The position numbers and the translations under genes are program-made. Of a DNA stretch of 16,467 nucleotides, positions 7,543 to 15,339 are shown in pieces. Under the pieces are notes generated by a model. That model was not told where the DNA came from. It ran no database searches and worked only from the letters and a program-made list of their open reading frames with translations. Position 1 is the stretch's first letter. Every line of letters begins with the position of its first letter. Origin of the DNA: Chitinophagales bacterium (GTDB taxonomy: Bacteria > Bacteroidota > Bacteroidia > Chitinophagales > Chitinophagaceae); assembly GCA_015654495.1 (NCBI GenBank), contig JAATGW010000792.1, positions 1-16,467 of the forward strand, in the 5' to 3' direction.

Positions 7543-7578
7543 TTTTCTGTAGTTCTATTCTTCGAATTTTACAGAAAA
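7543..7578 (+). promoter_or_regulatory. 9-base perfect inverted repeat ahead of the membrane-protein gene
   Basis: TTTTCTGTA at 7543-7551 and TACAGAAAA at 7570-7578 are perfect reverse complements, separated by 18 bases. The right arm ends 5 bases before the ATG at 7584, so an RNA hairpin would cover the translation start region. As DNA it could be a dimeric operator. Either role is inferred. Confidence 0.4.
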
Positions 7579-7583
7579 AAGAA

Positions 7584-8060
7584 ATGAAACCGATTATTCT
7601 TTTCGCATCAGCAGTTATTGCAAGCGGATTACTCTTTACAAACATCTATACATCTGTTGTTGATGTGAAATCCTGGGGAAGCAATATTCCTGAATCAATT
7701 GAAACAGCGCGATCCTATTTTAAAACAACAAACCCGGGAGATTTTTTCCGCATATTCTCACCGGTAAACCAATTGCTGGCTTTATTGGCATTGATTCTTT
7801 TATGGAAATCTGGTAAATCGATCCGGGGAATTGCGGCATTGATCCTGCTTTTATATGTCGCCAGCGATATTTTCACATTTGCATATTTCTATCCCCGGAA
7901 TGAATTTCTTTTTCAAAAAGCATCACTAACCGATGTTGAAGGGATTAAAGCAACCCTGAAAGAATGGAGCGTAGCCAACTGGTTTCGCAGTTTAATTCTG
8001 TTAGCAGGAATCATACTCAGCTTTATTGCCCTAAAAAAAACCCTGTATCAACAAAAATGA
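7584..8060 (+). CDS. Four-helix integral membrane protein, DUF1772-like
   Basis: A 158-residue inner-membrane protein with four predicted helices: about residues 3-23, 61-75, 81-103 and 133-150. The first loop carries VDVKSWGSNIPESIETARSY and NPGDFFRIFSP. The arrangement of W...IP.SI..AR.Y....NPG.FFR..SP resembles DUF1772 / anthrone-oxygenase-like membrane proteins, but I assign this only from general pattern memory. No cysteines are present. Its position just after an AraC-family gene in the same direction suggests that it is the regulator's target. Its 3' end faces the long minus-strand operon, and the two transcripts converge on hairpins at 8076-8145. Substrate or enzymatic activity is unknown. 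Confidence 0.75.
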   Translation: MKPIILFASAVIASGLLFTNIYTSVVDVKSWGSNIPESIETARSYFKTTNPGDFFRIFSPVNQLLALLALILLWKSGKSIRGIAALILLLYVASDIFTFAYFYPRNEFLFQKASLTDVEGIKATLKEWSVANWFRSLILLAGIILSFIALKKTLYQQK

Positions 8061-8067
8061 GGTGTTG

Positions 8068-8100
8068 AAAAAAAACAGGCCCGGGATATACCCAGGCCTG
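8068..8100 (-). terminator. Intrinsic terminator of the SusCD/AhpD-like operon
   Basis: CAGGCCCGGG (8076-8085) and CCCAGGCCTG (8091-8100) form a 10-base GC-rich stem with one mismatch and an ATATA loop. On the minus strand the stem is followed by eight T residues (8075-8068), the classic Rho-independent layout. It ends transcription coming from 8182. On the plus strand the stem is not followed by a U tract, but it is preceded by the A run. Confidence 0.85.
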
Positions 8101-8120
8101 CTATCTTAACCCAAAAACTT

Positions 8121-8145
8121 GCAGGCAGTTAACTACTCTGCCTGC
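8121..8145. terminator. Second hairpin in the convergent gap
   Basis: GCAGGCAG (8121-8128) and CTGCCTGC (8138-8145) form a perfect 8-base stem with a 9-base loop. On the minus strand it is followed by AAG and five T residues, so it could be a weaker first terminator or an RNA-stabilising 3' stem ahead of the strong one at 8068-8100. Confidence 0.5.
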
Positions 8146-8181
8146 TAACTTAACCAACAACAAAACCACAAATGATAGAAA

Positions 8182-8730
8182 TCATTCGTTTGGTAAATAG
8201 TTTGCATAACCCTGTGCCGCTCTCATTTCTGCTCTTTCGGTATAGTAGGCCGGATCATCCGGCAGGCTTGTACCAAGCCCATCCACATACCTGTTGAACA
8301 TACTAAAAGCTGCTGCAATTAAGACTGCGTCATGGATTTCAAGGTCCGTGGCACCATTGTTCCGGGCTGCATCAATATATTCTGACCTTACAAACTTTCC
8401 TCCCTTCTGAACAGCGCCTGCAATTGTGAGCAGACTTTTCATCTTTTCAGAAAGTGATGTTTGCAGGTAATCTGATTTAACAGCGTTAATAAAATCCGAA
8501 TCACATTTAAGATAGTACTGTGCAAGGCCACCATGCACATTGTGACAGAAATTGCAATCATTCAGATAGCTCACATAGGAACCAATCAATTCCCTTTCTC
8601 CTCTGGTTAAACTATTTGCAGACCGCAGTAGTATTTCTGCCAGCTCATTCAATGGCTTTGCAGTTTCAGGCCTGTAGGCCATCAACCCGCGAATTCCGGG
8701 GTAGTCATTATTAAGTTCTATATGTGCCAT
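8182..8730 (-). CDS. AhpD-like / carboxymuconolactone decarboxylase family protein 1
   Basis: A 182-residue cytoplasmic protein of the AhpD-like all-helical superfamily. E47, C59, C62 and H66 (in ERELI and NDCNFCHNVH) reproduce the E-x11-C-x2-C-x3-H spacing of the AhpD peroxidase active site, so thiol-disulfide or peroxidase activity is likely. A conserved block near the C-terminus reads IHDAVLIAAAFSMFNRYVDGL. I chose the ATG at 8730 because the start MAHIEL matches the paralogues' MPHIDF and MAHIKV; starts further upstream only read back into susD. It is the last gene of the operon, 25 bases after susD, and is followed by two hairpins. It is one of three paralogues in this window and the most divergent in its C-terminal tail. 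Confidence 0.9.
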   Translation of the reverse strand: MAHIELNNDYPGIRGLMAYRPETAKPLNELAEILLRSANSLTRGERELIGSYVSYLNDCNFCHNVHGGLAQYYLKCDSDFINAVKSDYLQTSLSEKMKSLLTIAGAVQKGGKFVRSEYIDAARNNGATDLEIHDAVLIAAAFSMFNRYVDGLGTSLPDDPAYYTERAEMRAAQGYANYLPNE

Positions 8731-8755
8731 TTGTTTTACCTGCATTTTCGTTCTG

Positions 8756-10057
8756 CTATTGTTCAGTAAGTGGCAAGGGAAACAATCCCCAGACATCATC
8801 TCCCGGCCTGTCAATTGGAAGCGTATTCAGTCTATCATACCTCCTGACATCTATCCAGCGATGACCTTCGGCAAAAAGTGAATACCTGCGCTGATACAAC
8901 ATTTCCGTTGTAAGCGCTGCTGCTGTAACCGCACCTGCATAATCGCCAACATTGTGCTCGTTGCGTATTGTGTTAATGGCAGTAACTGCATCAGTTAAAG
9001 CATTGGTCTGAATTTTTGCTTCAGCATACAAGAGGATCAATTCTTCATTACGGATCATAGCCACCGGATCGGTTGAATTCGTATATACCCAGGCGTCACG
9101 GTCGCTTGTAAGGCCGCTGTTTGAAAAGGGCGAATTACGCAGACTTGCTTTTTCGATTCTGTCGTCACCAGCAGTAATATCTGTCGCATAGGAAGGTTGC
9201 GCCAGCCTTACTTCCCCGGCCTGATTCTGAGGTATGAAGGAAGCATTCAGCTGATCACCTGAACCTGTTCCGAAAACATGGTATACACCTGTGTTAAAGA
9301 GCCCATTGAGATTAAAAAAAGATTCATTAAGTGCTGTAAGTACCTGCGGCCATTGCTTTCTGTATGCCGCTACCCTTGCAGCAATCGCACGATTGAATTT
9401 TATCAGACCTGCTGCATCGGAAAAAGCTGCAAAGCCTGCCGTGAGCGGAAATATTACACTGCTACCGGTAAGGTCAGTTTTTGCTTCATCCAGCAAGGTT
9501 GCAATCTGGCTGAGAGCAGTTTCATAATTTTCAATCGGCCCCAGATTTTCCGGATCGGCCACATTTACGCGGATGCCGTTTGTATAGGTGAGATTCGAGA
9601 TCAGCAGTAACTGATATGCTTTTATTGTTTTTGCAAATCCGGTAAATGCTTTTCTTTCCTGTTCACTGATTGTAGTTGAATTGATCGCAGCTTCTATAAG
9701 AATATTTGCGTTTTTAACAACCCGGTATGATGATGACCAGGTATTGGCAATGTAAAAAGCATTGTTGTTCAGTGTTGCACTGGCTCCACCAAGCAAATCT
9801 GCAACGAATCTTGGTTCCGAACCGGATATGCGGTAGACTTCGCGGCCAATAACTCCCACATCATCCAGGTACAGACTTAAATTATTTCGTAATGCTGATA
9901 CGGTTCCGGTAACAAGATTATTCAGCTGGTCCCTTGTTGCATTTTTCAGGTAGCCTTCAACGGAAGGTCCATTGAGGTTTCCATAATCTTTAGAGCAGGA
10001 AACAACGGATATAATTGTTGAAACAAGAAGCAGGTATTTGAAAAAATTATTCTTCAT
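8756..10057 (-). CDS. SusD/RagB family outer-membrane lipoprotein
   Basis: A 433-residue surface lipoprotein that should form the lid over the adjacent SusC channel and bind the imported ligand. A lipoprotein signal peptide ends at the lipobox VVSC with Cys21. The protein then follows the SusD pattern: helical TPR-like segments (for example FAKTIKAYQLLLISNLT), a RNEELILLYAEAKIQ helix, and the C-terminal EGHRWIDVRRYDRL followed by FPLPLTEQ. It is short for the family (often 480-550 residues) and stops within the usual FPIP.xE..N terminal motif. The gene starts 18 bases after susC, and the pair is clearly co-transcribed. The ligand is unknown, and no carbohydrate enzymes lie next to it. Confidence 0.93.
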   Translation of the reverse strand: MKNNFFKYLLLVSTIISVVSCSKDYGNLNGPSVEGYLKNATRDQLNNLVTGTVSALRNNLSLYLDDVGVIGREVYRISGSEPRFVADLLGGASATLNNNAFYIANTWSSSYRVVKNANILIEAAINSTTISEQERKAFTGFAKTIKAYQLLLISNLTYTNGIRVNVADPENLGPIENYETALSQIATLLDEAKTDLTGSSVIFPLTAGFAAFSDAAGLIKFNRAIAARVAAYRKQWPQVLTALNESFFNLNGLFNTGVYHVFGTGSGDQLNASFIPQNQAGEVRLAQPSYATDITAGDDRIEKASLRNSPFSNSGLTSDRDAWVYTNSTDPVAMIRNEELILLYAEAKIQTNALTDAVTAINTIRNEHNVGDYAGAVTAAALTTEMLYQRRYSLFAEGHRWIDVRRYDRLNTLPIDRPGDDVWGLFPLPLTEQ

Positions 10058-10075
10058 ACAATTGAGATAACATTT

Positions 10076-13036
10076 TTAGAAATCAAATGATAAATGCAAT
10101 GTCGCACGTTTAGAAGCCGGATAAGGCAATACATCAATTCCTGATGAGAACCCTGTTCCGAAGTTGGATGCTTCCGGATCGTATGCATCATAATTTGTAA
10201 TTGTTATGAAATTATTCAGAGCAACGCCAATGGTAAAACGCTTGATTACCTTCACAGGCAATTTGTCGAAATAGTAATACAATCCCATTTCACGTACGCG
10301 GAAATAAGTTGAATTCTGAATAAACTCCCTCGCAGTTGAGCCCACTGTCATGATTGCTTCAAGACCATCGGGCACTCCACTTTTGTTATCATCTTTATCC
10401 CAGTCTTTCCAGGTTCCACCAAAAACAGTTTGCATGCGGGTAAGATTTACATTCTCCCCACCCTGTTTCCAATGCAACAGAAAGCGGAAGCTGAGTTTCT
10501 TATATGTAATCTCATTAAATGAATTCATCTGAAAGGTTGGTTCCTGGTCACCCCAGGCTTTAACCGGAGGCATATATCCCGGCTCATCCGTCAACCCAAC
10601 AATTTGTGTAGCTGATTTCCCTTCTTCAATCCTGAAGATGCCGAGCACTTCGTTGAAGGAGCCGAGTACTACCGGAGGAATATCTAACCTGGTAACTTTT
10701 GAACGGTTAAACCAGAAATTAACTGAAGTGTTCCATTTGAAGTTTTTGCCTGCTATAGGCTGTGCAAAAAGGCCAACTTCAAGACCGTGGTTACGCAGAT
10801 CACCTGCATTAACCCATTGAGTTGTAAATCCCGAAGATGCCGGCAATGTCCGCAGTAACAGAAAATCATAGATCACCTTGTTATAATAACTGATTTCCAT
10901 TCCAAGTCTTCCCTTGAATAAGCTAAAGTCGATACCAGTTTCAAACTCCGTCTGACGTTCCGGTTCGATGCCAGGTTCGCCCTTCTGAACATTAACTACC
11001 GAGCCTGGAAGTCCGCCGATATTGGAGACGGCCATAGTAGTGAATTTACTTCCATAGGCAGGTGAATTGCCAGCCTGCCCGTAAGCTGCTCTGATTTTAA
11101 TATTATCAAATAAGCCACCTTCCCATAGTCCCAAACGGGTAAGGTTAATCGAAGCACCTGCCTTCGGATAGGCGTAAAATTTTTCAGGATCACCATTATT
11201 ACTGGATCGATCGAAACGGATACCTGCGGTTAAGCTGATAGCGTCGCGTATTAAAGCCTCTTCCTGAACAAAGAATCCATTATCCTGCACTTTTGTTCTG
11301 AACTGTGTAGCAGTAAGGGCTCCGGCCTGATTAACATTTGACTGACCGAAAATCACCTGTGTGGCCACATTGAGCAGGTTGTTGAAATTCCTGGTTTCCT
11401 GAGTGGTACCAAGAGAAGTTGTAAAAAGAAGCTTTTCAGAAGGCTTGAACTGATTGACCAACGATACAATAAAATTGGTATTTAGATTTTTTGAAAAGCC
11501 CTGAATAGAAGTTCCCTGGTTAACTGCCTGAAACTGCAGCGAAGAAGGAAACTGCAGGTCTGTTTGAAGGTTGTAAAAATCTATACCGCCTCGTGCAACA
11601 AACCTTGTGTTTGATTTTGCAGAGGCCTGAAGTGAGGCATCGAATGTGAGACCGCTGATAAACCTATCGTTGGTTTCATTGTTACGCATTTTATCCCTTG
11701 TTTCAATCGGGTTTGATGCCGCATATTTGTTTCTTGGATAAACACCATTTGCATCAGGATGCAATTCGGTAAAACCAGGAGTGGAGGACAATGCAATACC
11801 AAGAGTAACACCTGTATTATCATTTCCCTGGAGACCGCGGTCTGCCGAAGAATGAATATAATTTGTTGTAAGGCCGATTTTGATGCCGTCACTTATTCTG
11901 TGATCAACATTTAACCTGAACCCCGCATTCTGATATCCCGTTCTTTTAACGATCCCTTCTTCGTTTTTCAGCGCTGCGGAAAAATAAAAAGAAGTTTTTT
12001 CACTACCGCCTGTTAAACTCAGCAGGCTGTTGCTAATAAACCCTTTTTCTCCATACAATTCTTTTTCATAGTCATAGATTTTTCCGGCAGCTTGTGCGGC
12101 TTTGAATTCAGCCACATCCCAACCCATCATCCCAACGTTTTGTTCATTCAAAGGACGGGTACCCATGAGATGCCTTACGGTAACAAATCCCAGATCCTGA
12201 GAAAAATTTACGCGGGTACGACCTTGCTTTCCTTTTTTGGTTGTAATGATGATAACACCTGCAGCTGCTTTAGAACCATATATCGCTGCAGCGGAAGCGC
12301 CTTTGAGAATTTCAATATTTTCGATGTCTTCCGCACGGATATCAGCTACTCTGTTGGAAGCATTATCCTGGCTGGCTGTGCTGCCAGCGCCAGGAGACGC
12401 ATTTGTTACCACATTCATGCCTGCGGAAACAGAAGAATTATCAATGAAAACACCGTCGATCACATACAGCGGTTGCGTATTACCGTATACGGATGTTACC
12501 CCGCGTAATTTTACTGATATCCCACCACCAGGAGACCCGCTGTTTGAATTGATATAAGCGCCTGTAATTTTACCATTCAGAGCCGCGTCAAGTGTTTGGG
12601 CGGGGGCGATACCAACCAGCTGTTTGTTTGAAATGGTTGCAACCGCATTTGATAAATTACTTCGCTTAACATTAGTCGTTAGCCCGGTTACAATTACTTC
12701 ATCTAACCTGGCAACATCTTCAACGAGGGTAATTGCTAATACGTCCTGTGTGGGCGTGATCTGTTGTGATCTGTATCCGGTGATACTGATGGTTAATACA
12801 GCACCGGGTGGAACCGAGATGCTAAAGCTGCCGGCAGCATCTGTTGTTGTGCCACGGTTTGTATTTACCACTGTAACTGAAGCACCGGACACCGGTGCGC
12901 CGAATTTGTCGTTAACCCTTCCGGTGATGATTTTCTCCTGAGCTCTGGCATCGAGCGGCATTAACTGCATTCCGATGGCCAGGAAGGCTAAGAATGTGAA
13001 AATTCTGAAAGGCAGTTGTTTGATTTTTCTGGTCAT
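10076..13036 (-). CDS. SusC/RagA family TonB-linked outer-membrane receptor
   Basis: A 986-residue TonB-dependent transporter that, with the SusD protein, takes up a ligand into the periplasm. A signal peptide (about residues 1-34, ending DARAQ) precedes a carboxypeptidase-like regulatory domain (about 36-115, starting ITGRVNDKFGAPVSGASV), then LDEVIVTGL and the plug domain with LRGVTSVYGNTQPLYVIDGV and IEILKGASAAAIYGSKAAAGVIIITTKKG. The rest is barrel, ending in LHLSFDF. I chose the ATG at 13036, since the upstream open stretch lacks a signal sequence and overlaps the neighbouring gene. A 73-base gap to the upstream AhpD-like gene holds ACCAACCAAAACCAACGACG, a simple-sequence leader without an obvious promoter. 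No anti-sigma-type N-terminal domain or FecI/FecR pair is seen. Confidence 0.96.
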   Translation of the reverse strand: MTRKIKQLPFRIFTFLAFLAIGMQLMPLDARAQEKIITGRVNDKFGAPVSGASVTVVNTNRGTTTDAAGSFSISVPPGAVLTISITGYRSQQITPTQDVLAITLVEDVARLDEVIVTGLTTNVKRSNLSNAVATISNKQLVGIAPAQTLDAALNGKITGAYINSNSGSPGGGISVKLRGVTSVYGNTQPLYVIDGVFIDNSSVSAGMNVVTNASPGAGSTASQDNASNRVADIRAEDIENIEILKGASAAAIYGSKAAAGVIIITTKKGKQGRTRVNFSQDLGFVTVRHLMGTRPLNEQNVGMMGWDVAEFKAAQAAGKIYDYEKELYGEKGFISNSLLSLTGGSEKTSFYFSAALKNEEGIVKRTGYQNAGFRLNVDHRISDGIKIGLTTNYIHSSADRGLQGNDNTGVTLGIALSSTPGFTELHPDANGVYPRNKYAASNPIETRDKMRNNETNDRFISGLTFDASLQASAKSNTRFVARGGIDFYNLQTDLQFPSSLQFQAVNQGTSIQGFSKNLNTNFIVSLVNQFKPSEKLLFTTSLGTTQETRNFNNLLNVATQVIFGQSNVNQAGALTATQFRTKVQDNGFFVQEEALIRDAISLTAGIRFDRSSNNGDPEKFYAYPKAGASINLTRLGLWEGGLFDNIKIRAAYGQAGNSPAYGSKFTTMAVSNIGGLPGSVVNVQKGEPGIEPERQTEFETGIDFSLFKGRLGMEISYYNKVIYDFLLLRTLPASSGFTTQWVNAGDLRNHGLEVGLFAQPIAGKNFKWNTSVNFWFNRSKVTRLDIPPVVLGSFNEVLGIFRIEEGKSATQIVGLTDEPGYMPPVKAWGDQEPTFQMNSFNEITYKKLSFRFLLHWKQGGENVNLTRMQTVFGGTWKDWDKDDNKSGVPDGLEAIMTVGSTAREFIQNSTYFRVREMGLYYYFDKLPVKVIKRFTIGVALNNFITITNYDAYDPEASNFGTGFSSGIDVLPYPASKRATLHLSFDF

Positions 13037-13109
13037 AAAACAGTCGTCGTTGGTTTTGGTTGGTTTTATTTGTCTATCTGGAACTTTCAGTTCTATTCTT
13101 AAAACAGGA

Positions 13110-13670
13110 TTACACGGGTTGCTTATTTTTAAAAACATGTGACCCATATCCTTTCTCTACTATCTGCATTGCTCTCTTCGGATAGGATTCCATATCGGTA
13201 GGAGTTACAGTCGCAAGTCCATCAACATATCTGTTAAACATGCAGAATGCGGCGGCTATCAAGACTGTATCATGGATATCGCGGTCGGTCGCTCCTGCTG
13301 CTCTGGCAGCATCAATGTCATCTTTCGTAACTGCAGATCCGGATTGCTGTACTTTTCCTGCAATTGCAAGAAGAGCTTTCAACTTTTCAGATATCGCCGC
13401 TTTGGTATAATCATTTCTGACCTGATCTACAAGATCCTGGTCACCGCCGAGATAGATGCAGGCAATTGCACCATGGGAATAGTTACAGTAAAAACAATCA
13501 TTGAGGTGAGATACATAGGTTCCGATCAATTCCCTGTCTGCGCGCGATAGTCCTTCATCATCACGCAGCAAAATTTCGGCGAGCGCTCCCATAGGTTCGG
13601 CAGTTTCCGGACGGTAGGCCATCGCGCTTCGTATACCAGGAAAATCATTCTTAAAATCGATGTGGGGCAT
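13110..13670 (-). CDS. AhpD-like / carboxymuconolactone decarboxylase family protein 2
   Basis: A 186-residue paralogue of the proteins at 8182 and 14766. E47, C59, C62 and H66 are again in place (DRELI, NDCFYCNYSH), as is IHDTVLIAAAFCMFNRYVDGL near the C-terminus. The N-terminus MPHIDFKNDFPGIRSAMAYR fixes the ATG at 13670; longer starts would run into the methyltransferase gene. It lies 10 bases after that gene and 73 bases before susC, in the middle of the operon. Known AhpD uses the Cys pair for thiol peroxidase chemistry, while true gamma-carboxymuconolactone decarboxylases lack it, so a redox role is favoured here. The actual substrate is unknown. Confidence 0.9.
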   Translation of the reverse strand: MPHIDFKNDFPGIRSAMAYRPETAEPMGALAEILLRDDEGLSRADRELIGTYVSHLNDCFYCNYSHGAIACIYLGGDQDLVDQVRNDYTKAAISEKLKALLAIAGKVQQSGSAVTKDDIDAARAAGATDRDIHDTVLIAAAFCMFNRYVDGLATVTPTDMESYPKRAMQIVEKGYGSHVFKNKQPV

Positions 13671-13680
13671 AGTATAATTT

Positions 13681-14763
13681 TTAAGCGACAGCGATAATTT
13701 TTTTTGAAAGTGATTCTTCGGCAAGCTTTGTACCTGCCACTCTTGCCCTGATTTTTTCGAATGCGATATCACGCGATGTAGAAATATCGTCAGCAAAAGG
13801 AGCAAAGCCACAATCATCGGTTGTCCCCAGCTGATTTAAAGGAATTATTTCAGCAGCCTCGAGAATCAGATCGTGGATTTCTTCCGGTGATTCCTGCCGG
13901 GCATTAATCACATTTGTAACACCAAGAAAAATGGTGTGATGCGGCCTGATATTTTCTTTGATTGATTGCAATACAGATTGCTTATCTTTTTCGCCGGCAT
14001 ATTCGAGATAAAAGTTGCCAACTTTCAGATTGAACAGAAGAGGCAGCAGATCCTGATAAGCTATATCGGCGCTGTGTGTTGAATCATGGTCACCACCAGG
14101 GCAGGAATGCACACCAATCAGCAATTGTTCGCTTTCAGAAAAACGATCCAGTACAAGGTTATTCAGGTCAATAAATGCTTTCAACAATCCTCCAGAAGGG
14201 TCCAGTTTAAGCGATAACCTGGCCTCAGTAAAATCAATCTGTACATTGTAAGCGCCGCTGTTCAGGCATCTGCGGATATCGGCTTCGGCTTCATTAATCA
14301 GATCAGCAATAAAAGCATCACGGCTATACCCCTCTATCCCTGCTGCAGGATACAAAAGGCTGAGAGCAGAAGCAGAAATGACTGCCTCTTTTACAGGAAG
14401 TGTAGTAAATTTCTTTGCCGTGTTCACATAAGCATCAGCATATCGCTGATAACGGAAAGGTCCTGAAGTAATCACAGGTAACTGCCTTGTATGGCCATCT
14501 GCAAACGGAATAACCACACCATCACCGTTAAGATTCGTGGCTCCTGCAACAGGGTAGGTTGCGAAACTTGGCTTGGTTTGTTCGCCATCTGTTATCACCG
14601 GAGAACCTGTGTCTGCAAAGCGACGGATTGTATCTTTTAAAGCTGATTCAAACAGGCGGTCGAGTTCTGAGCTGTCTATTTCACTTTTTGCATGGGCTGT
14701 AATTCCTGCAATAAGCTCGACAGGGCGGGGAATGCTTCCTATTGGTTCAGTTCTTATTTTCAT
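13681..14763 (-). CDS. MetE C-terminal-type zinc methyltransferase (core MetE / UROD-like)
   Basis: A 360-residue TIM-barrel protein matching the catalytic C-terminal half of cobalamin-independent methionine synthase. It begins EPIGSIPRP, as family members do, and keeps candidate zinc ligands H219 and C221 (GVHSCPGGDHD), E254 (YLEYAG) and C318 (DDCGF). The N-terminal folate-related domain of full-length MetE (about 750 residues in total) is absent. Such short forms include archaeal core MetE, which use other methyl donors, and relatives such as epoxyalkane:coenzyme M transferase, so thiol alkylation is likely but the donor is open. It is sandwiched between two AhpD-like genes with gaps of 2 and 10 bases, so it almost certainly works with them. 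A cytoplasmic location is expected, as no signal peptide is present. Confidence 0.85.
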   Translation of the reverse strand: MKIRTEPIGSIPRPVELIAGITAHAKSEIDSSELDRLFESALKDTIRRFADTGSPVITDGEQTKPSFATYPVAGATNLNGDGVVIPFADGHTRQLPVITSGPFRYQRYADAYVNTAKKFTTLPVKEAVISASALSLLYPAAGIEGYSRDAFIADLINEAEADIRRCLNSGAYNVQIDFTEARLSLKLDPSGGLLKAFIDLNNLVLDRFSESEQLLIGVHSCPGGDHDSTHSADIAYQDLLPLLFNLKVGNFYLEYAGEKDKQSVLQSIKENIRPHHTIFLGVTNVINARQESPEEIHDLILEAAEIIPLNQLGTTDDCGFAPFADDISTSRDIAFEKIRARVAGTKLAEESLSKKIIAVA

Positions 14764-14765
14764 AA

Positions 14766-15323
14766 TTAATTTTTTTGTTCGGGAGATTCTGATCTCAGCA
14801 GATAACCCCGCTCCATCTTTTTTCCCATTTCATCATATACTGCCTTATCGGTGGGAGTAAATGAAGCCAATCCATCCACATAGCGATTAAACATAGAAAA
14901 AACGGATGCTATCAGGACTGTGTCATGAATTTCTCTGTCACCAGCGCCGAGACGTTTTGCTGCTGCAATATCTTCCGGAGAAACTGCCGATCCTGAAATC
15001 TGTACTTTCCCGGCTATGCGTAACAGTGACTTGAACTTATCACTGATGGACGCATTGCTGAGGTCATTCACTACTTCTGAAACAAGGTATTCTGCCGCTC
15101 CGTACAATCGTCGGGCAACTGCAGCATGACTCTGATAGCAAAACATGCAGTTGTTCCGGTAGGAAACAAATGCAGCTATTAGTTCGCGTTCAGCTGTTGT
15201 TAATGGCGATGGACCGCGTAATAAAACCTCTGCCAATGCATAAAGAGGTTGACCAGTTTCCGGCCTGAATAAGGCCAGACTTCTGATTCCCGGGATGCCA
15301 TCTGCGACTTTAATATGAGCCAT
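14766..15323 (-). CDS. AhpD-like / carboxymuconolactone decarboxylase family protein 3
   Basis: A 185-residue member of the three-paralogue set. The catalytic layout is E47, C59, C62, H66 (ERELI, NNCMFCYQSH), and the family block IHDTVLIASVFSMFNRYVDGL is present. It starts MAHIKVADGIPGIRS at 15323, 16 bases after the MFS gene, and its stop lies 2 bases before the methyltransferase ATG, so the two are tightly coupled. Compared with the other two, it has NNC in place of NDC before the first cysteine and a longer charged tail (RSESPEQKN). A trimeric all-helical assembly is typical of the superfamily. Activity on a peroxide or thiol substrate is inferred only. Confidence 0.9.
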   Translation of the reverse strand: MAHIKVADGIPGIRSLALFRPETGQPLYALAEVLLRGPSPLTTAERELIAAFVSYRNNCMFCYQSHAAVARRLYGAAEYLVSEVVNDLSNASISDKFKSLLRIAGKVQISGSAVSPEDIAAAKRLGAGDREIHDTVLIASVFSMFNRYVDGLASFTPTDKAVYDEMGKKMERGYLLRSESPEQKN

Positions 15324-15339
15324 TTTATACTTGATTATT

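Noticed and set aside
10076..13147. N-terminal extension of SusC beginning at 13147
   Set aside because: The extension has no signal sequence and overlaps the neighbouring gene. The ATG at 13036 directly precedes a normal signal peptide.
8500..13600. Several plus-strand ORFs of 60-140 codons opposite the susC, susD and AhpD-like genes
   Set aside because: They lie antisense to genes with strong family matches, have no signal, motif or promoter of their own, and are expected shadows of the coding pattern.
13671..13817. 49-residue hydrophobic N-terminal extension of the middle AhpD-like protein, which would look like a membrane anchor
   Set aside because: It lies entirely in another frame of the methyltransferase gene, and the paralogues start at the equivalent of 13670.
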